From Desulfallas thermosapovorans DSM 6562 (GTDB taxonomy: Bacteria > Bacillota > Desulfotomaculia > Desulfotomaculales > Desulfallaceae): a stretch of 64,000 bases of DNA. Location of the stretch: NCBI RefSeq assembly GCF_008124625.1, contig NZ_VNHM01000005.1, forward strand, positions 62,001-126,000, in the 5' to 3' direction. Made by a program: the position numbers and the translations under genes. Of the stretch, positions 53,176-63,685 are shown in pieces (the first letter of the stretch is position 1; every line of letters begins with the position of its first letter). The notes below the pieces were generated by a model. It worked only from the letters and a program-made list of their open reading frames with translations. It was not told the origin of the DNA and did no database searches.

Positions 53176-54927
53176 CTATAAGACTTTGGCTGTACCTTTA
53201 TAAACCAGACCCCGTTGGCCATCCACGGTTACCACTTCCCCGTCGGGAATTATTCTGGTGGCGTGCTCCACTCCCACAATCACCGGGATTCCGAACTCAA
53301 GGCCAACGATGGCGGCATGGGAAGTTAACCCGCCCGTTTCAGTGATCAAGGCTGCAGCCTTCTCAATGGCCGGAATAAAATCGCGATCGGTGTCATGGGT
53401 CACCAGCACGCCGCCATCCTCCATTCTTTCCACAGCTTCGCGAGCGGTTACAGACACACAGGCCTTACCTGTGACCGACCGCTTAATGATTCCCGTACCT
53501 TTGGCAATAATTTCACCCACGGTATGTACTTTAATGAGGTTTGTGGTACCGTGTACTCCCACGGGCACACCGGCGGTGATTACAATTAAATCACCCGCTT
53601 TGATCAGCCCGGCAGCCAGCGAAACTTCCACAGCCGCTGATATCATACTGTCCGTATCCTCCGTACGCCCCACCAAAAGCGGCTGCACCCCCCATACCAG
53701 AGCCATTTTGCGCAGCACCGTTCTTTTTGGGGTAACGGCAATAATGGGTGCCTGGGGTCTGTACTTACTAACCATTTGGGCGGTATAGCCCGATTCCGTG
53801 GAGGTGATAATGGCTGCGGCTCCCAGATCCAGAGCCGTGGAAACGGTGGCATGGCTGATGGCGTCGGTAACAGTTTTGGACAGCGCCCGGCGCCTGTTTT
53901 TCAGTAATACATCAAATTTGATGGCCGACTCGGCCCGGGCGGCAATGCGGGCCATTGTTTCCACCGCCTCCACCGGATATTTACCCGCGGCGGTTTCACC
54001 TGACAACATTACCGCATCGGTACCATCCAATATGGCGTTGGCCACATCACTGGCCTCGGCCCTGGTGGGTCTCGGGTTTTGTATCATTGATTCCAACATT
54101 TGCGTAGCTGTAATTACCGGCTTACCAGCCTGCTTACATTTATCGATAATGGTTTTTTGAATTAACGGCACCTCTTCCGGAGGAATTTCCACACCCAGGT
54201 CACCCCGGGCCACCATTATACCATCGGAAACTGCAATAATTTCATCGAGGTTGTTGACGGCCTCCCGGTTCTCAATCTTGGAAATTATATCCATATGACC
54301 GCCATTGTCTTCGATGATTTTGCGAATGGTAAGTATATCATTGGCCCGGCGCACAAAGGAGGCGGCCACAAAGTCAAAACTGTTTTCTATGCCAAAGATA
54401 ATATCCTGTTTATCCTGTTCCGTAATAGCGGGCATCTTCACGTAAACCCCGGGTACATTGACACCCTTTTGACTGGTTATTTCACCGCCATTTTCCACGG
54501 TGCAGTCTATTTTTGTCCCGGACACGTTTTTTACCCGCAGGGCTATCAAACCATCGGATATTAATATAAGGTCATTTGGTTTTACATCCCCGGGCAATCC
54601 CTGGTAGTTAACGGGCAGTATTTTTTCATTTCCCCTGATGTCCTCGGTGGTAAGGGTAACAGAACTGCCGGTAGTAAGGCGCACGAAGTCCTTTTCCAAA
54701 TAGCCCAGCCGAATTTCTGGTCCCTTGGTATCTAGCAAAACAGCTATATTTTTGCCCACGTTACCGGCGGCTTTACGGACGGCTTCCAACCGGCGCAAGT
54801 GATCATCGTGTGTGCCGTGGGAAAAATTCATCCTGGCCACATTCATTCCGGCCAGCATCATTTTCTCCAACACCGTTACGCTTTCACTGGCTGGCCCAAT
54901 GGTGCACACTATCTTGGTACGCCGCAT
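53176..54927 (-). CDS. pyk: Pyruvate kinase with C-terminal PEP-utiliser domain
   Basis: 583-aa glycolytic enzyme: PEP + ADP to pyruvate + ATP. Barrel and B domain at about 1-345 (TKIVCTIGPAS; MNFSHGTHDDHLRR; signature IISKIENREAVNNLDEII near 218), C domain to about 470, then an extra PEP-utiliser (phospho-His-like) domain with GGLTSHAAIVGLEFGIPVIVG near 535-557, as in Bacillus-type enzymes. ATG 54927 follows GGAGGGGG. Co-transcribed with pfkA (20 bp apart). Confidence 0.96.
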   Translation of the reverse strand: MRRTKIVCTIGPASESVTVLEKMMLAGMNVARMNFSHGTHDDHLRRLEAVRKAAGNVGKNIAVLLDTKGPEIRLGYLEKDFVRLTTGSSVTLTTEDIRGNEKILPVNYQGLPGDVKPNDLILISDGLIALRVKNVSGTKIDCTVENGGEITSQKGVNVPGVYVKMPAITEQDKQDIIFGIENSFDFVAASFVRRANDILTIRKIIEDNGGHMDIISKIENREAVNNLDEIIAVSDGIMVARGDLGVEIPPEEVPLIQKTIIDKCKQAGKPVITATQMLESMIQNPRPTRAEASDVANAILDGTDAVMLSGETAAGKYPVEAVETMARIAARAESAIKFDVLLKNRRRALSKTVTDAISHATVSTALDLGAAAIITSTESGYTAQMVSKYRPQAPIIAVTPKRTVLRKMALVWGVQPLLVGRTEDTDSMISAAVEVSLAAGLIKAGDLIVITAGVPVGVHGTTNLIKVHTVGEIIAKGTGIIKRSVTGKACVSVTAREAVERMEDGGVLVTHDTDRDFIPAIEKAAALITETGGLTSHAAIVGLEFGIPVIVGVEHATRIIPDGEVVTVDGQRGLVYKGTAKVL

Positions 54928-54947
54928 GATAATCCCCCTCCCCATTC

Positions 54948-55910
54948 CTATATGGATAGTATATTTGCCAGGTTAAATATATCCATTTCTATGGGCCTTT
55001 TGCCCTTAAAGGCGTTATCCAACGGCCCGGCCACAATATTACCTCCCACCATACCCACCATTTGTTTACGGCAACCATCCATAAGTATTTCCACCGCTTT
55101 AGCGCCCATCCGGCTGGCCAGAATGCGGTCAAATGCCGTAGGAGTACCGCCCCGCTGCAGGTGACCCAAAATGGTAACCTTGGTTTCCAGCCCGGTTTTT
55201 TCCCGGATTTGCCTGCCCACTTCAAGACCGCTGGCGGCACCTTCCGCTACAATAATGATACTGTGCAGCTTACCCCGTTTGTATCCTCGAACCAGTTTTT
55301 CACAGACTTCATCCATACTGTGCCGCAGTTCCGGTATCAGTATTGATTCCGCCCCGCCAGCCAGCCCGGCCATTAAAGCTATATACCCACTTTCCCGTCC
55401 CATAACTTCGAGGATGAAGGTTCTTTCATGAGAAGTGGCGGTATCACGAATTTTATTGATGGCCTCCACCACCGTATTAATGGCGGTATCAAAACCAATG
55501 GAGTATTCAGTACCCGTGATGTCATTGTCTATGGTGCCGGGCACACCCACTACGGGTAAATTGTACTCGCTATTAAATATATCCGCCCCTCTGAAGGAAC
55601 CGTCACCACCAATGACCACCAACCCCTGTATACCAAAGCGCTGTACGTTGGCAAAGGCTTTGGCCCTGCCCTCGGGAGTTTTAAACTCCTCTGAACGGGC
55701 TGTGCGCAATATGGTACCGCCCCGGTGAATGATATCCGCCACCGAGCTCAAATTCATCGGCCCCATGTCAGCCTCGATAAATCCACCGAACCCCCTTTGA
55801 ATACCAATAACCTCCAATCCGTGGAAAATGGCCTTTCTAACTACGGCCCTGATGGCGGCGTTCATGCCCGGGGAATCCCCCCCGCTGGTTAAAACGGCAA
55901 TACGCTGCAC
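54948..55910 (-). CDS. pfkA: ATP-dependent 6-phosphofructokinase
   Basis: 320 aa, the exact size of Firmicutes PfkA. Motifs: [19 protein letters not shown] near the start, [11 protein letters not shown] near 100, [10 protein letters not shown] (catalytic Asp) near 125, and [18 protein letters not shown] near 245. GTG start at 55910 with GAAGGAGGTT 8 bases upstream gives the family N-terminus; the TTG/ATG extension to 55928 is not conserved. Forms a glycolytic pair with pyk. Confidence 0.96.
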   Translation of the reverse strand: MQRIAVLTSGGDSPGMNAAIRAVVRKAIFHGLEVIGIQRGFGGFIEADMGPMNLSSVADIIHRGGTILRTARSEEFKTPEGRAKAFANVQRFGIQGLVVIGGDGSFRGADIFNSEYNLPVVGVPGTIDNDITGTEYSIGFDTAINTVVEAINKIRDTATSHERTFILEVMGRESGYIALMAGLAGGAESILIPELRHSMDEVCEKLVRGYKRGKLHSIIIVAEGAASGLEVGRQIREKTGLETKVTILGHLQRGGTPTAFDRILASRMGAKAVEILMDGCRKQMVGMVGGNIVAGPLDNAFKGKRPIEMDIFNLANILSI

Positions 55911-56045
55911 AGCTGCAACCTCCTTCAAATGACTTCCTCAAACACTGCAGGTGATGCTGATTTATTATATTAACAATATTACTTTTTACTATCACAACTT
56001 AAATATGCAGCTGCGTTTTCACCAATATTGCTCAACATAAGAGCA

Positions 56046-56076
56046 GTAAAAAATACCCAGAGCATTACCCTGGATA
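56046..56076 (-). terminator. Terminator after mtrB
   Basis: Minus strand TATCCAGGG / CTCTGGGTA (two G-U pairs) followed by TTTTTTAC. It separates dnaE-mtrB from pfkA-pyk. Confidence 0.75.
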
Positions 56077-56116
56077 TTTTGCCTGCCATTCACCGTGCCA
56101 ATATGAACATATTGAA

Positions 56117-56350
56117 TTATACCTGGTCGGTTCTCAGGTTGCCGTGTTTGGTCATTACCTCCGCCCGGCCGCGTATCTTGATAGCCGAAGTATGTTGAGT
56201 GAATTGGGCTACCATTACTTCACCCTTATCCAGTTTTTCGCTATGGTGAAACTTTGTATCACGCCCCCGGGTAAGACCAATGATGGTCACCCCGTTTTCC
56301 AATGCCTTGATCACAATATATTCTCCGGCCAATTCATTAAAATCGTTCAT
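56117..56350 (-). CDS. mtrB: trp RNA-binding attenuation protein TRAP
   Basis: 77-aa subunit of the ring-shaped, tryptophan-activated RNA-binding protein. Nearly the whole length follows Bacillus Mtr[37 protein letters not shown] and [16 protein letters not shown], including the KKR-type RNA-contact residues (Lys and Arg in DKGE and KIRGRA). Unusual setting: between dnaE and pfkA instead of next to folE (mtrA). No trp genes or GAG/UAG repeat leader were seen in the window. Confidence 0.95.
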   Translation of the reverse strand: MNDFNELAGEYIVIKALENGVTIIGLTRGRDTKFHHSEKLDKGEVMVAQFTQHTSAIKIRGRAEVMTKHGNLRTDQV

Positions 56351-56421
56351 ATTTTTTTCACCCCATAAAAAATTACCTTATTATAGCAGTCATCATAACA
56401 TAGCCCTATCCTTTTGACAAG

Positions 56422-59400
56422 TTAATTTACTTGCTCGACCGCAGCGGCTCCATCACGATGATCATGAGCATCTTTTATTTTTACCCGTTCCGAGCCTAAA
56501 AAACCTGTCAACTGCTGTACTACATCGGAATCCAGGTTAACCCAAAAGCGGCTGTCCGCCAGGGCCAGTTTGTTATCCCGGGGGAAATAAAGATAGACCG
56601 GACACTCACCGGGATGAGAGCATAAAACCATTTGCAATCTGGCGATTGTTTCCATGGTTACATCCTCCAACTTGATAAACAACTCGCCATATTTTCGCAA
56701 AGTCATGGTTTCCAATGTATCAACAATAACCTTGACCTCTTCTCCATTAATACTGGTTACGCCCTTGGCCAGCACTGGGCTGTCCACCTTGAGTAAGGAG
56801 GCATACTGCTGGTAGCAGCGGGGAAAGATTACCAGTTCCACCGTGCCGGATAAATCCTCCAGGTTGGCAAAGGCCATGCTATCTCCTTTTTTGGTGGTTA
56901 TCTTTTTCACCGTGCTCAGTATGCCCCCCACCACTACCTCGGTGCGATCCTCCAATTCGCTCAGGATAACTGTTTGGTGAGTGGTATGCCTTAAAATGGT
57001 TTCACGGTACTGTGACAGCGGGTGCCCGCTAACATAAAGGCCCAATGCCTCTTTTTCCATTACCAGCAAGTCACCGGGTTCGAACTCCGCAATACCGGGC
57101 ATATCCAAGGAAAGGGTTTTCTTTACATCGTCCCCCCAAAAGTCCAGCAGCGAACGCTGGCCGTTTTGGCGATCCTGCTGCGCCAATTGAGCCAAGCCCA
57201 ACCCGGCATCTATAGCGGCCATCATTTGCGAGCGGTGATGGCCCAGAGAATCCAGGGCACCGCTCTTAATTAGATTTTCCAACACCCGGCGGTTAATCAG
57301 TCGGGTATCCACACGCTGGCAAAAGTCAGCAAAGGACACATAGGGGCCGCCGCGCTCTTTGACATCAATAATACACTTGACGGCATTTAAGCCCACGTTT
57401 TTAATGGCAGCCATACCAAACCTTATACTAGCACCGGAAACTGTAAAATCCACACCGCTTGTGTTTACATCCGGCGGCAACACATCAATGCCCATACGGC
57501 GGCACTCCTCAATATAAAAAGAAACCTTATCAGTGTTATCTCTGACCGATGTCAAAAGTGCGGCCATAAACTCCACCGGGTAATTGGCCTTTAGATAAGC
57601 GGTCTGGTAAGAGACTAGCGCGTAAGCCGCCGAGTGACTTTTATTAAATCCATATCCGGCAAAGTATTCAATTAAATCAAATACCTGCCCGGCAATATTG
57701 GCATCTACATTATTCTTCTCTGCGCCCTCGATGAATTGGACCCTTAGTCCGGCCAGTATTTCGGGCTTTTTCTTGCCCATGGCCCGGCGCATTAAATCGG
57801 CCTCGCCCAGGGAGAATCCCGCCATGTCACTGGCAATGCGCATAACCTGTTCTTGATACAGAATTACACCATAAGTGTCCTTTAATATAGGCTCCAGCAA
57901 AGGGTGCAGGTATTCCACCTTTTTTTCACCGTGTTTGCTTTTAATAAAGTCATCCACCATACCGCTGCCCAGCGGCCCTGGCCGGTACAGGGCCACCAGG
58001 GCTATGATATCCTCAAAAACCTCGGGCTTTAAGTCTTTGAGGATGGCGCGCATGCCGCTGCTTTCCAGCTGGAATACACCTACCCCGTCACCACGGCTGA
58101 GCAGTTCAAATGTGGCCGCATCGTCCAGGGGTATTTCATTGATATTGATTTCCACACCATGATTCTCAGCAATCATGCGCACCGCGTCAGCGATCACTGT
58201 CAAGGTGCGGAGCCCCAAAAAGTCCATTTTCAACAAACCCAGTTCCTCCACCGGATCCTTGGCAAACTGGGTGGTCAGGGGCCCATCCGCTGCCTTGTAA
58301 AGGGGCAGGTAATGGGTCAGGGGTTGCCGGGTGATCACCACCCCGGCGGCGTGGGTAGAGGCATGCCTGGGCATACCCTCCAGCAGGGCAGCCATGTCCA
58401 GTAGCCGTTGCACCTGGGCATCCTCGCGATACACCTGTTTCAACTCGGGTGAATCCTGCAGGGCTTTTTCAATGGTGATTTTCAAATCATTGGGCACCAG
58501 CTTGGCAATGCGGTCCACATCGCTGTAGGCCATTCCCAACACCCGGCCCACATCACGAATGGCGGCCTTGGCAGCCATGGTACCAAAGGTGGCAATCTGG
58601 GCCACCCGGTCGGATCCGTATTTTCTGGTTACATACTCGATAACTTCCCCGCGCCTTTCAAAGCAAAAGTCTATATCTATATCGGGCATGGATACCCTTT
58701 CGGGATTCAGAAAACGCTCAAACAGCAAATCGTACTTCAGCGGGTCCAACTCCGTGATACCCAGCACATAGGCCACTAGACTGCCCGCTGCCGAACCACG
58801 CCCAGGACCCACCGGAATGCCTTGCTGCCTGGCATAATGAATAAAATCCCAAACTATTAAAAAATAGGCCGAATAACCCATTTGTTTGATGACGCCCAGT
58901 TCATAATCCAGCCTTTTTAGCACCTCATCATTTATACCGCCATAACGCCACTTGATACCTTCCAGGCAAAGTTCCCTTAAATATGAGTCCAGCGTATGCC
59001 CTTCGGGCACCTTGTACTCGGGCAGGTGCAGCTTTCCGAACTCCAATTCCACCTGGCAACGGTCAGCAATGCGCACCGTATTCTTCATTGCCCCGGCCAT
59101 TTCCCCGAACAGCATGGCCATCTCCCGCTCACTTTTCAAGTAAAGCTCCTGGGACTGGAATTTCATACGCCCGGGATCATCAACGGTTTTGCCGGTCTGA
59201 ATACATAACAGCACATCCTGCATCTCAGAGTGCTTGCGCAGTACATAGTGCACGTCGTTGGTAACTACCAGCGGTATGCCTGATTTTTGGTGCAACTGCA
59301 GCAAACCCCTATTGGCAGTCCTTTGCTCGGCAAAACCGTGGTCTTGCAGTTCCAGGTAGAAATTTTCCTTTCCGAATATATCCACATAATCAGCCGCGCT

Positions 59401-59865
59401 TTGGGCGGCCCGGTCAGGGTTATCCTTGATAATATGGGAGGTTACTTCACCGGCAATACAGCCGCTCAAAGCAATTAGCCCCTGGCTGTGGGCGGCCAGT
59501 AGTTCCTTGTCCACCCGGGGTTTGTAATAGAAACCTTCGGTAAAAGCCTGGGAAACCAGCTGGAACAGATTTCTCAGGCCAGTGTTATTTTCCGCCAGTA
59601 ACACCAAGTGATGCAGGTTATCATCCACCCGGGGTGTACGATCATGCCTGGTTCGCGGTGCCACATATACCTCGCAGCCAATGATAGGTTTAATATTATT
59701 CTTTTTACAGGTCTTGTAGAAATCTACCACACCGTACATAACTCCGTGGTCGGTGATGGCCAGTGCAGGCATATCCATTTGGACGGCAGCATTCACCGCA
59801 TCCTTGATCCTAGCCGCCCCGTCCAGCAGGCTATATTCGGTGTGTACATGCAGGTGGACAAACAA
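56422..59865 (-). CDS. dnaE: DNA polymerase III alpha subunit (DnaE type)
   Basis: 1147-aa replicative polymerase. PHP domain at about 1-280 (FVHLHVHTEYSLLDGAARI with metal histidines), polymerase palm with the catalytic pair in MPDIDIDFCFERR near residue 393, GRGSAAGSLVAY near 357, fingers, tandem HhH (GYGFNKSHSAAYALV region), and OB fold from about 960 (TEVVVGGILSTVKK). TTG start; the N-terminus fits the family. Firmicutes usually also have PolC. Downstream mtrB is co-oriented and 71 bp away. Confidence 0.96.
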   Translation of the reverse strand: MFVHLHVHTEYSLLDGAARIKDAVNAAVQMDMPALAITDHGVMYGVVDFYKTCKKNNIKPIIGCEVYVAPRTRHDRTPRVDDNLHHLVLLAENNTGLRNLFQLVSQAFTEGFYYKPRVDKELLAAHSQGLIALSGCIAGEVTSHIIKDNPDRAAQSAADYVDIFGKENFYLELQDHGFAEQRTANRGLLQLHQKSGIPLVVTNDVHYVLRKHSEMQDVLLCIQTGKTVDDPGRMKFQSQELYLKSEREMAMLFGEMAGAMKNTVRIADRCQVELEFGKLHLPEYKVPEGHTLDSYLRELCLEGIKWRYGGINDEVLKRLDYELGVIKQMGYSAYFLIVWDFIHYARQQGIPVGPGRGSAAGSLVAYVLGITELDPLKYDLLFERFLNPERVSMPDIDIDFCFERRGEVIEYVTRKYGSDRVAQIATFGTMAAKAAIRDVGRVLGMAYSDVDRIAKLVPNDLKITIEKALQDSPELKQVYREDAQVQRLLDMAALLEGMPRHASTHAAGVVITRQPLTHYLPLYKAADGPLTTQFAKDPVEELGLLKMDFLGLRTLTVIADAVRMIAENHGVEININEIPLDDAATFELLSRGDGVGVFQLESSGMRAILKDLKPEVFEDIIALVALYRPGPLGSGMVDDFIKSKHGEKKVEYLHPLLEPILKDTYGVILYQEQVMRIASDMAGFSLGEADLMRRAMGKKKPEILAGLRVQFIEGAEKNNVDANIAGQVFDLIEYFAGYGFNKSHSAAYALVSYQTAYLKANYPVEFMAALLTSVRDNTDKVSFYIEECRRMGIDVLPPDVNTSGVDFTVSGASIRFGMAAIKNVGLNAVKCIIDVKERGGPYVSFADFCQRVDTRLINRRVLENLIKSGALDSLGHHRSQMMAAIDAGLGLAQLAQQDRQNGQRSLLDFWGDDVKKTLSLDMPGIAEFEPGDLLVMEKEALGLYVSGHPLSQYRETILRHTTHQTVILSELEDRTEVVVGGILSTVKKITTKKGDSMAFANLEDLSGTVELVIFPRCYQQYASLLKVDSPVLAKGVTSINGEEVKVIVDTLETMTLRKYGELFIKLEDVTMETIARLQMVLCSHPGECPVYLYFPRDNKLALADSRFWVNLDSDVVQQLTGFLGSERVKIKDAHDHRDGAAAVEQVN

Positions 59866-59929
59866 TGCTCCAAACCCCCGTCCTGGTTAATAGTTCGTGG
59901 TTGGACAAACAAACAACCAGCTGGCAACT

Positions 59930-60556
59930 TTAAACCTGTGAGTTTAATTTAATATGGTGTATATGAATCTCATAATAAGGGAAATAAGGATCCTCAATGG
60001 TTACCGGTACCACCTGGTGCTGTTCATCAAATCCGGCAACTTCCATCAGTTCCTCCACAAATCTGAAACTGGCCGGCCTGCCCGGGTGGGCTATTAAAAC
60101 GTTTCCCCCGTCAGCTGTGACCCGTGGGATTAATTCTTTTAAATACACGTTTAATTTTGGATCATAAAATATATCCGATCCCATAACCCAGCGGAACTTG
60201 CCCGGTAACTTAAAATCACGCCAATCACCCAGGTGGGTGCAAAAATCCAGCAACCCGTTACGGGTGGCATTCAGTCGTACCAGTTCCAAAGCGGACGGGT
60301 TGAAATCCGAAAAGGTAACCTGTGCTCCTTTGATACCACAAATAATCCCCGGCAGTCCCAATCCCGTTCCCAACTCCAAGAGCCGATCACCGGCAAAGGT
60401 TGCGTTTTTCCATATCCATTGCGCAAGTCCACGGGCCGCCGGCCAGATCTCCGCCCAGCAGGGTACTTTATCTTCATCCGTAGGGTCGGTAATCAGGCTT
60501 TCCACATCTTTGACCCCCAGTAAACTCACCTGCCGGCCAGGCAGTTCAAATGTCAT
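59930..60556 (-). CDS. Class I SAM-dependent methyltransferase
   Basis: 208 aa. SAM-binding motif I LLELGTGLGLPGIICG near residue 60, motif II FSDFNP near 82 and the post-I WVMGSDIFYDP near 122. This resembles METTL/lysine (or nicotinamide) N-methyltransferase-like family members (PF10294). Substrate unknown. Small gene directly upstream of dnaE on the same strand. Confidence 0.85.
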   Translation of the reverse strand: MTFELPGRQVSLLGVKDVESLITDPTDEDKVPCWAEIWPAARGLAQWIWKNATFAGDRLLELGTGLGLPGIICGIKGAQVTFSDFNPSALELVRLNATRNGLLDFCTHLGDWRDFKLPGKFRWVMGSDIFYDPKLNVYLKELIPRVTADGGNVLIAHPGRPASFRFVEELMEVAGFDEQHQVVPVTIEDPYFPYYEIHIHHIKLNSQV

Positions 60557-60613
60557 TTCCCTTGTTTCAAAGGATAATATTTAAACCACCACCTTGTTAT
60601 TGTATCGCAGCAA

Positions 60614-60639
60614 TAAAAAAACCCCTTGTTCTTAAGGGG
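60614..60639 (-). terminator. Terminator after the sigma54 activator gene
   Basis: Minus strand CCCCTT-AAGAAC-AAGGGG followed by TTTTTTTATTG. Confidence 0.88.
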
Positions 60640-60672
60640 AATTTTATCTCAAAATTACCGGTTGCACAACGC

Positions 60673-62388
60673 TTAGTGGTCGATTTGATACTGTTTAATT
60701 TTTTTGTACAACCAGGCTCTGGAAATACCTAACAGCTTGGCGGCCTGTAGTTTGTTTCCGCCTGTTTTTTCCAGCGCCTCTAATAATGCCTCCCGCTCAA
60801 CATTCTCCAGTAGAGCCGGCAGCGCTTTTTCCGTCAGGGGTTGACGGAAAGTTTCCTTTTGTTTTAACAAATAATGCGGTAGATGCTCGGGTTCGATAAC
60901 TTGCCCGTCAACCAAATTAAAAGCCCGTTCAATTATATTCTCCATTTCCCGTACATTACCAGGCCAGTGATAACCCATAAAAATATTCAGCACTTCTTCA
61001 CTGCAACCGGTTACTTGAATATTAAAAGCTTGATTAAACTTTTCAATAAAATGTTTCACCAGATTACCAATATCTTCTTTTCTTTCCCGCAGCGGAGGTA
61101 TATTCAGATTTACCACATTAAGGCGGTAATACAAGTCCTGCCTGAACTTACCACTGTCAATCATCTCGGTAAGATCCCGGTTTGTAGCCGCAATTATCCG
61201 TACATTCACCTTTTTGGTATTGTGTCCCCCAAGGCGCTCAATTTCCTTTTCCTGCAACACCCTGAGTATCTTGGCCTGCATAGCCAACGGCATATCCCCT
61301 ATTTCATCCAGGAAAATCGTTCCCCCGTTGGCCAACTCAAATTTACCGATTTGACCACCCTTTTTAGCACCCGTGAATGCGCCATCCTGGTAACCGAACA
61401 ACTCCGATTCCAATAAATTCTCCGGCACTGCAGCACAGTTAACCTTGATAAACGGGCCATTACTACGGGGTGAATGACTGTGCACGGCATGGGCAAATAG
61501 CTCTTTACCTGTACCACTTTCCCCTGTTATCAGCACCGTGGAAGGCCCCCTGGCCACCCGGCGAACAATATCCTTCAGCTTTGTAATAGATTTACCGTTG
61601 CCGATGATCTGGCTTAGAGAATAATGAGCTCCCGGCATGTTGGTGTTTGTTTTCACTTGCTTATTCTTGGTTAGCATAGAAGCAAGTTTATCCAGATCTT
61701 GATAAACTACCTTGCTAACAGCCCCTTCCACCTTACCGTTTTCTATCACCGGGTAACGGCTAACTAAAGCCTTCTTATCGCCAATATATGTGATTTGGTT
61801 TTGCTCCGAGCGACCGTTAAATTGTATTAAGTAAGTTTTGGATTCGGGTACTATTTCAGTAATGTGTTTGCCCAGTATATCCATAGGACTTAAGGACAAT
61901 AATTCCGCCATCGCGTTATTGACAAAATTAATATATCCTTCGCTATTAATTGATATATAGCCCTCATTGGTATTCTTGAAAATTGATTCCAAAACTTTTT
62001 TCTGCCGGGTTACTTGTTTGAGTTCTTCAGCCATATGGTGTAGTTCGGTAATTTCTTGAATAACCCCAATAGCACCCACGATGCTACCGTTGCGTATAAT
62101 AGGAGTACGATTGGCAACATAAAGAGCATTGCCCAGCACAAATTTACGCCCGATATGTGCTTTACCGGTTTTTAAAACCTTTATGAGCCCGGTATAAGGA
62201 ATAATTTCAGATACCAATTTACCTGATACCTGGTCATATGTTAACCCGAATAATTTTTCACAACCGTGGTTAAATATGGTAATTCGCCCGCGATGGTCCA
62301 CTGCTATTACCGGGTTGGCGATACTACCAAAGATATAACTATCATCCTGCTCGGCTATATGTTTATTAAAACTGTTTTGCAAAGTCAC
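60673..62388 (-). CDS. PAS-containing sigma54-dependent transcriptional activator
   Basis: 571 aa. Two PAS domains (about 10-115, 130-235), then a AAA+ domain (about 255-485) with Walker [14 protein letters not shown], the sigma54 contact GAFTGA in [14 protein letters not shown], and Walker [14 protein letters not shown]-terminal Fis-type HTH (about 525-570, [20 protein letters not shown]). No receiver domain, so signal input is through PAS. GTG start at 62388 (GGGGGTGAT upstream); earlier starts are possible. Target promoters are not visible in the window; the target genes are probably metabolic genes needing RpoN. Confidence 0.93.
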   Translation of the reverse strand: MTLQNSFNKHIAEQDDSYIFGSIANPVIAVDHRGRITIFNHGCEKLFGLTYDQVSGKLVSEIIPYTGLIKVLKTGKAHIGRKFVLGNALYVANRTPIIRNGSIVGAIGVIQEITELHHMAEELKQVTRQKKVLESIFKNTNEGYISINSEGYINFVNNAMAELLSLSPMDILGKHITEIVPESKTYLIQFNGRSEQNQITYIGDKKALVSRYPVIENGKVEGAVSKVVYQDLDKLASMLTKNKQVKTNTNMPGAHYSLSQIIGNGKSITKLKDIVRRVARGPSTVLITGESGTGKELFAHAVHSHSPRSNGPFIKVNCAAVPENLLESELFGYQDGAFTGAKKGGQIGKFELANGGTIFLDEIGDMPLAMQAKILRVLQEKEIERLGGHNTKKVNVRIIAATNRDLTEMIDSGKFRQDLYYRLNVVNLNIPPLRERKEDIGNLVKHFIEKFNQAFNIQVTGCSEEVLNIFMGYHWPGNVREMENIIERAFNLVDGQVIEPEHLPHYLLKQKETFRQPLTEKALPALLENVEREALLEALEKTGGNKLQAAKLLGISRAWLYKKIKQYQIDH

Positions 62389-62561
62389 ACTATCACCCCC
62401 TGTCACAAAAGATTGACAATTTAAAATATTCAACAAAGAGCGTTAAATTCCTGCCTATTCTGTTAAATAAAAAAAAATTCCACATTATTAAGTTGCTTGA
62501 AAAGTCCATGCTACAGCAGTTCATAATCTCTACGTCAGCTGGTTCTTGCGCTGCTCACGTA

Positions 62562-62619
62562 GTGCCGGGTGTTAAAAAATTGAAAGACTTTAATCTTTCA
62601 GCCTTCCAACACCCGGCAC
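62562..62619 (-). terminator. Nested inverted repeats with terminator
   Basis: Outer arms GTGCCGGGTGTT/AACACCCGGCAC (62562-62573 and 62608-62619) enclose TGAAAGA/TCTTTCA with a six-base loop. On the minus strand the inner hairpin is followed by ATTTTTTAAC and lies about 45-100 bp past the MoxR stop codon. Confidence 0.65.
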
Positions 62620-62662
62620 CGAAGGCTACTCATCAAACAAACTCTCGGGAAAGTTTTGGGTC

Positions 62663-63604
62663 TTATTTCTTGTGAATATGGTGTTCATGACAGGAGCATT
62701 TTCCCGAATAACCCACAGGCGTTCCCGTCTGAGCAATTTGCACCAAACTTTCAATGCCGGTCTCGCTTTTCAACAAGTCCTGATCATCCTTATTTTTCAA
62801 GAATACATTTAGTGTTTTATTTATACTGTTACCGTCCAACGACTGCACATCCAGAGCGGATAAGGCTTTGGCCCAATCAATGGTTTCCGCAATGGAGGGT
62901 TTTTTGCGTAAATTCATATTAGCTCTAATATAATTGGCAACATTGGCTATTTGCCCGGTTATCTTGACACCGGCCTCGGGCACTTTAACTTGCAATATGC
63001 GGGTTTCCTTTTCTATGGAGGGAAAATCAATATAGAGGTAGATACAGCGTCTTTTTAAACCGTCGGACAGTTCCCTTTCCCCGTTACTGGTAAGCACAAC
63101 AATAGGGATATGTTTTGCATAAACTGTGCCCAACTCGGGTATGGAAACCTGGAAATCGGATAACACTTCAAACAAAAAGGCCTCAAACTCAGCCTCCACT
63201 TTATCCACTTCATCAATTAGTAAAACTTTTTTTTCACTGGCCCTGATAGCCCGCAGCAGTGGGCGTTCCAGCAGGTATTCCTCACTAAATAAATTACGCT
63301 CCAACTGTTCCCCTGGTGCACCGTCCCGGGAGATTTGAATTTTTATCAGCTGGCGCTGGTAATTCCATTCATACAAAGCTTTGTTTTCATCAAGTCCCTC
63401 ATAGCACTGCAAACGTATTAAATCCGTATTAAATATGGCGGCCAGCACCTTGGCAATTTCAGTTTTGCCCACGCCGGGAGCGCCCTCTACCAGCAGGGGT
63501 TTATTAAGGGTTAGAGCCAGGTAAATGGTCACCACTATTTCTTCTTCACATATATAACCTTCACGTTCCAAAGCTGCGCGTAATTCAGGTATGGTTATAG
63601 ACAT
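62663..63604 (-). CDS. MoxR-type AAA+ ATPase
   Basis: 313 aa. Walker A VEGAPGVGKTEIAKVLA near residue 40, Walker B VLLIDEVDKVEAEFE near 130, sensor ILTSN-type VVLTSNGERE near 175, arginine finger KRRCIYLY, and the AAA_5/CoxD lid. The short C-terminal tail is rich in Cys and His (CSCHEHHIHKK) and may bind metal. MoxR/CoxD ATPases serve as chaperones for metalloenzyme assembly; no partner VWA gene is visible. Confidence 0.88.
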   Translation of the reverse strand: MSITIPELRAALEREGYICEEEIVVTIYLALTLNKPLLVEGAPGVGKTEIAKVLAAIFNTDLIRLQCYEGLDENKALYEWNYQRQLIKIQISRDGAPGEQLERNLFSEEYLLERPLLRAIRASEKKVLLIDEVDKVEAEFEAFLFEVLSDFQVSIPELGTVYAKHIPIVVLTSNGERELSDGLKRRCIYLYIDFPSIEKETRILQVKVPEAGVKITGQIANVANYIRANMNLRKKPSIAETIDWAKALSALDVQSLDGNSINKTLNVFLKNKDDQDLLKSETGIESLVQIAQTGTPVGYSGKCSCHEHHIHKK

Positions 63605-63685
63605 ACACTAAACCTCCAGTTCCTTTACCATTTTTATTATATAAATATCTTGGTCATGTATACAGATTTAATGGACTTTATATAG

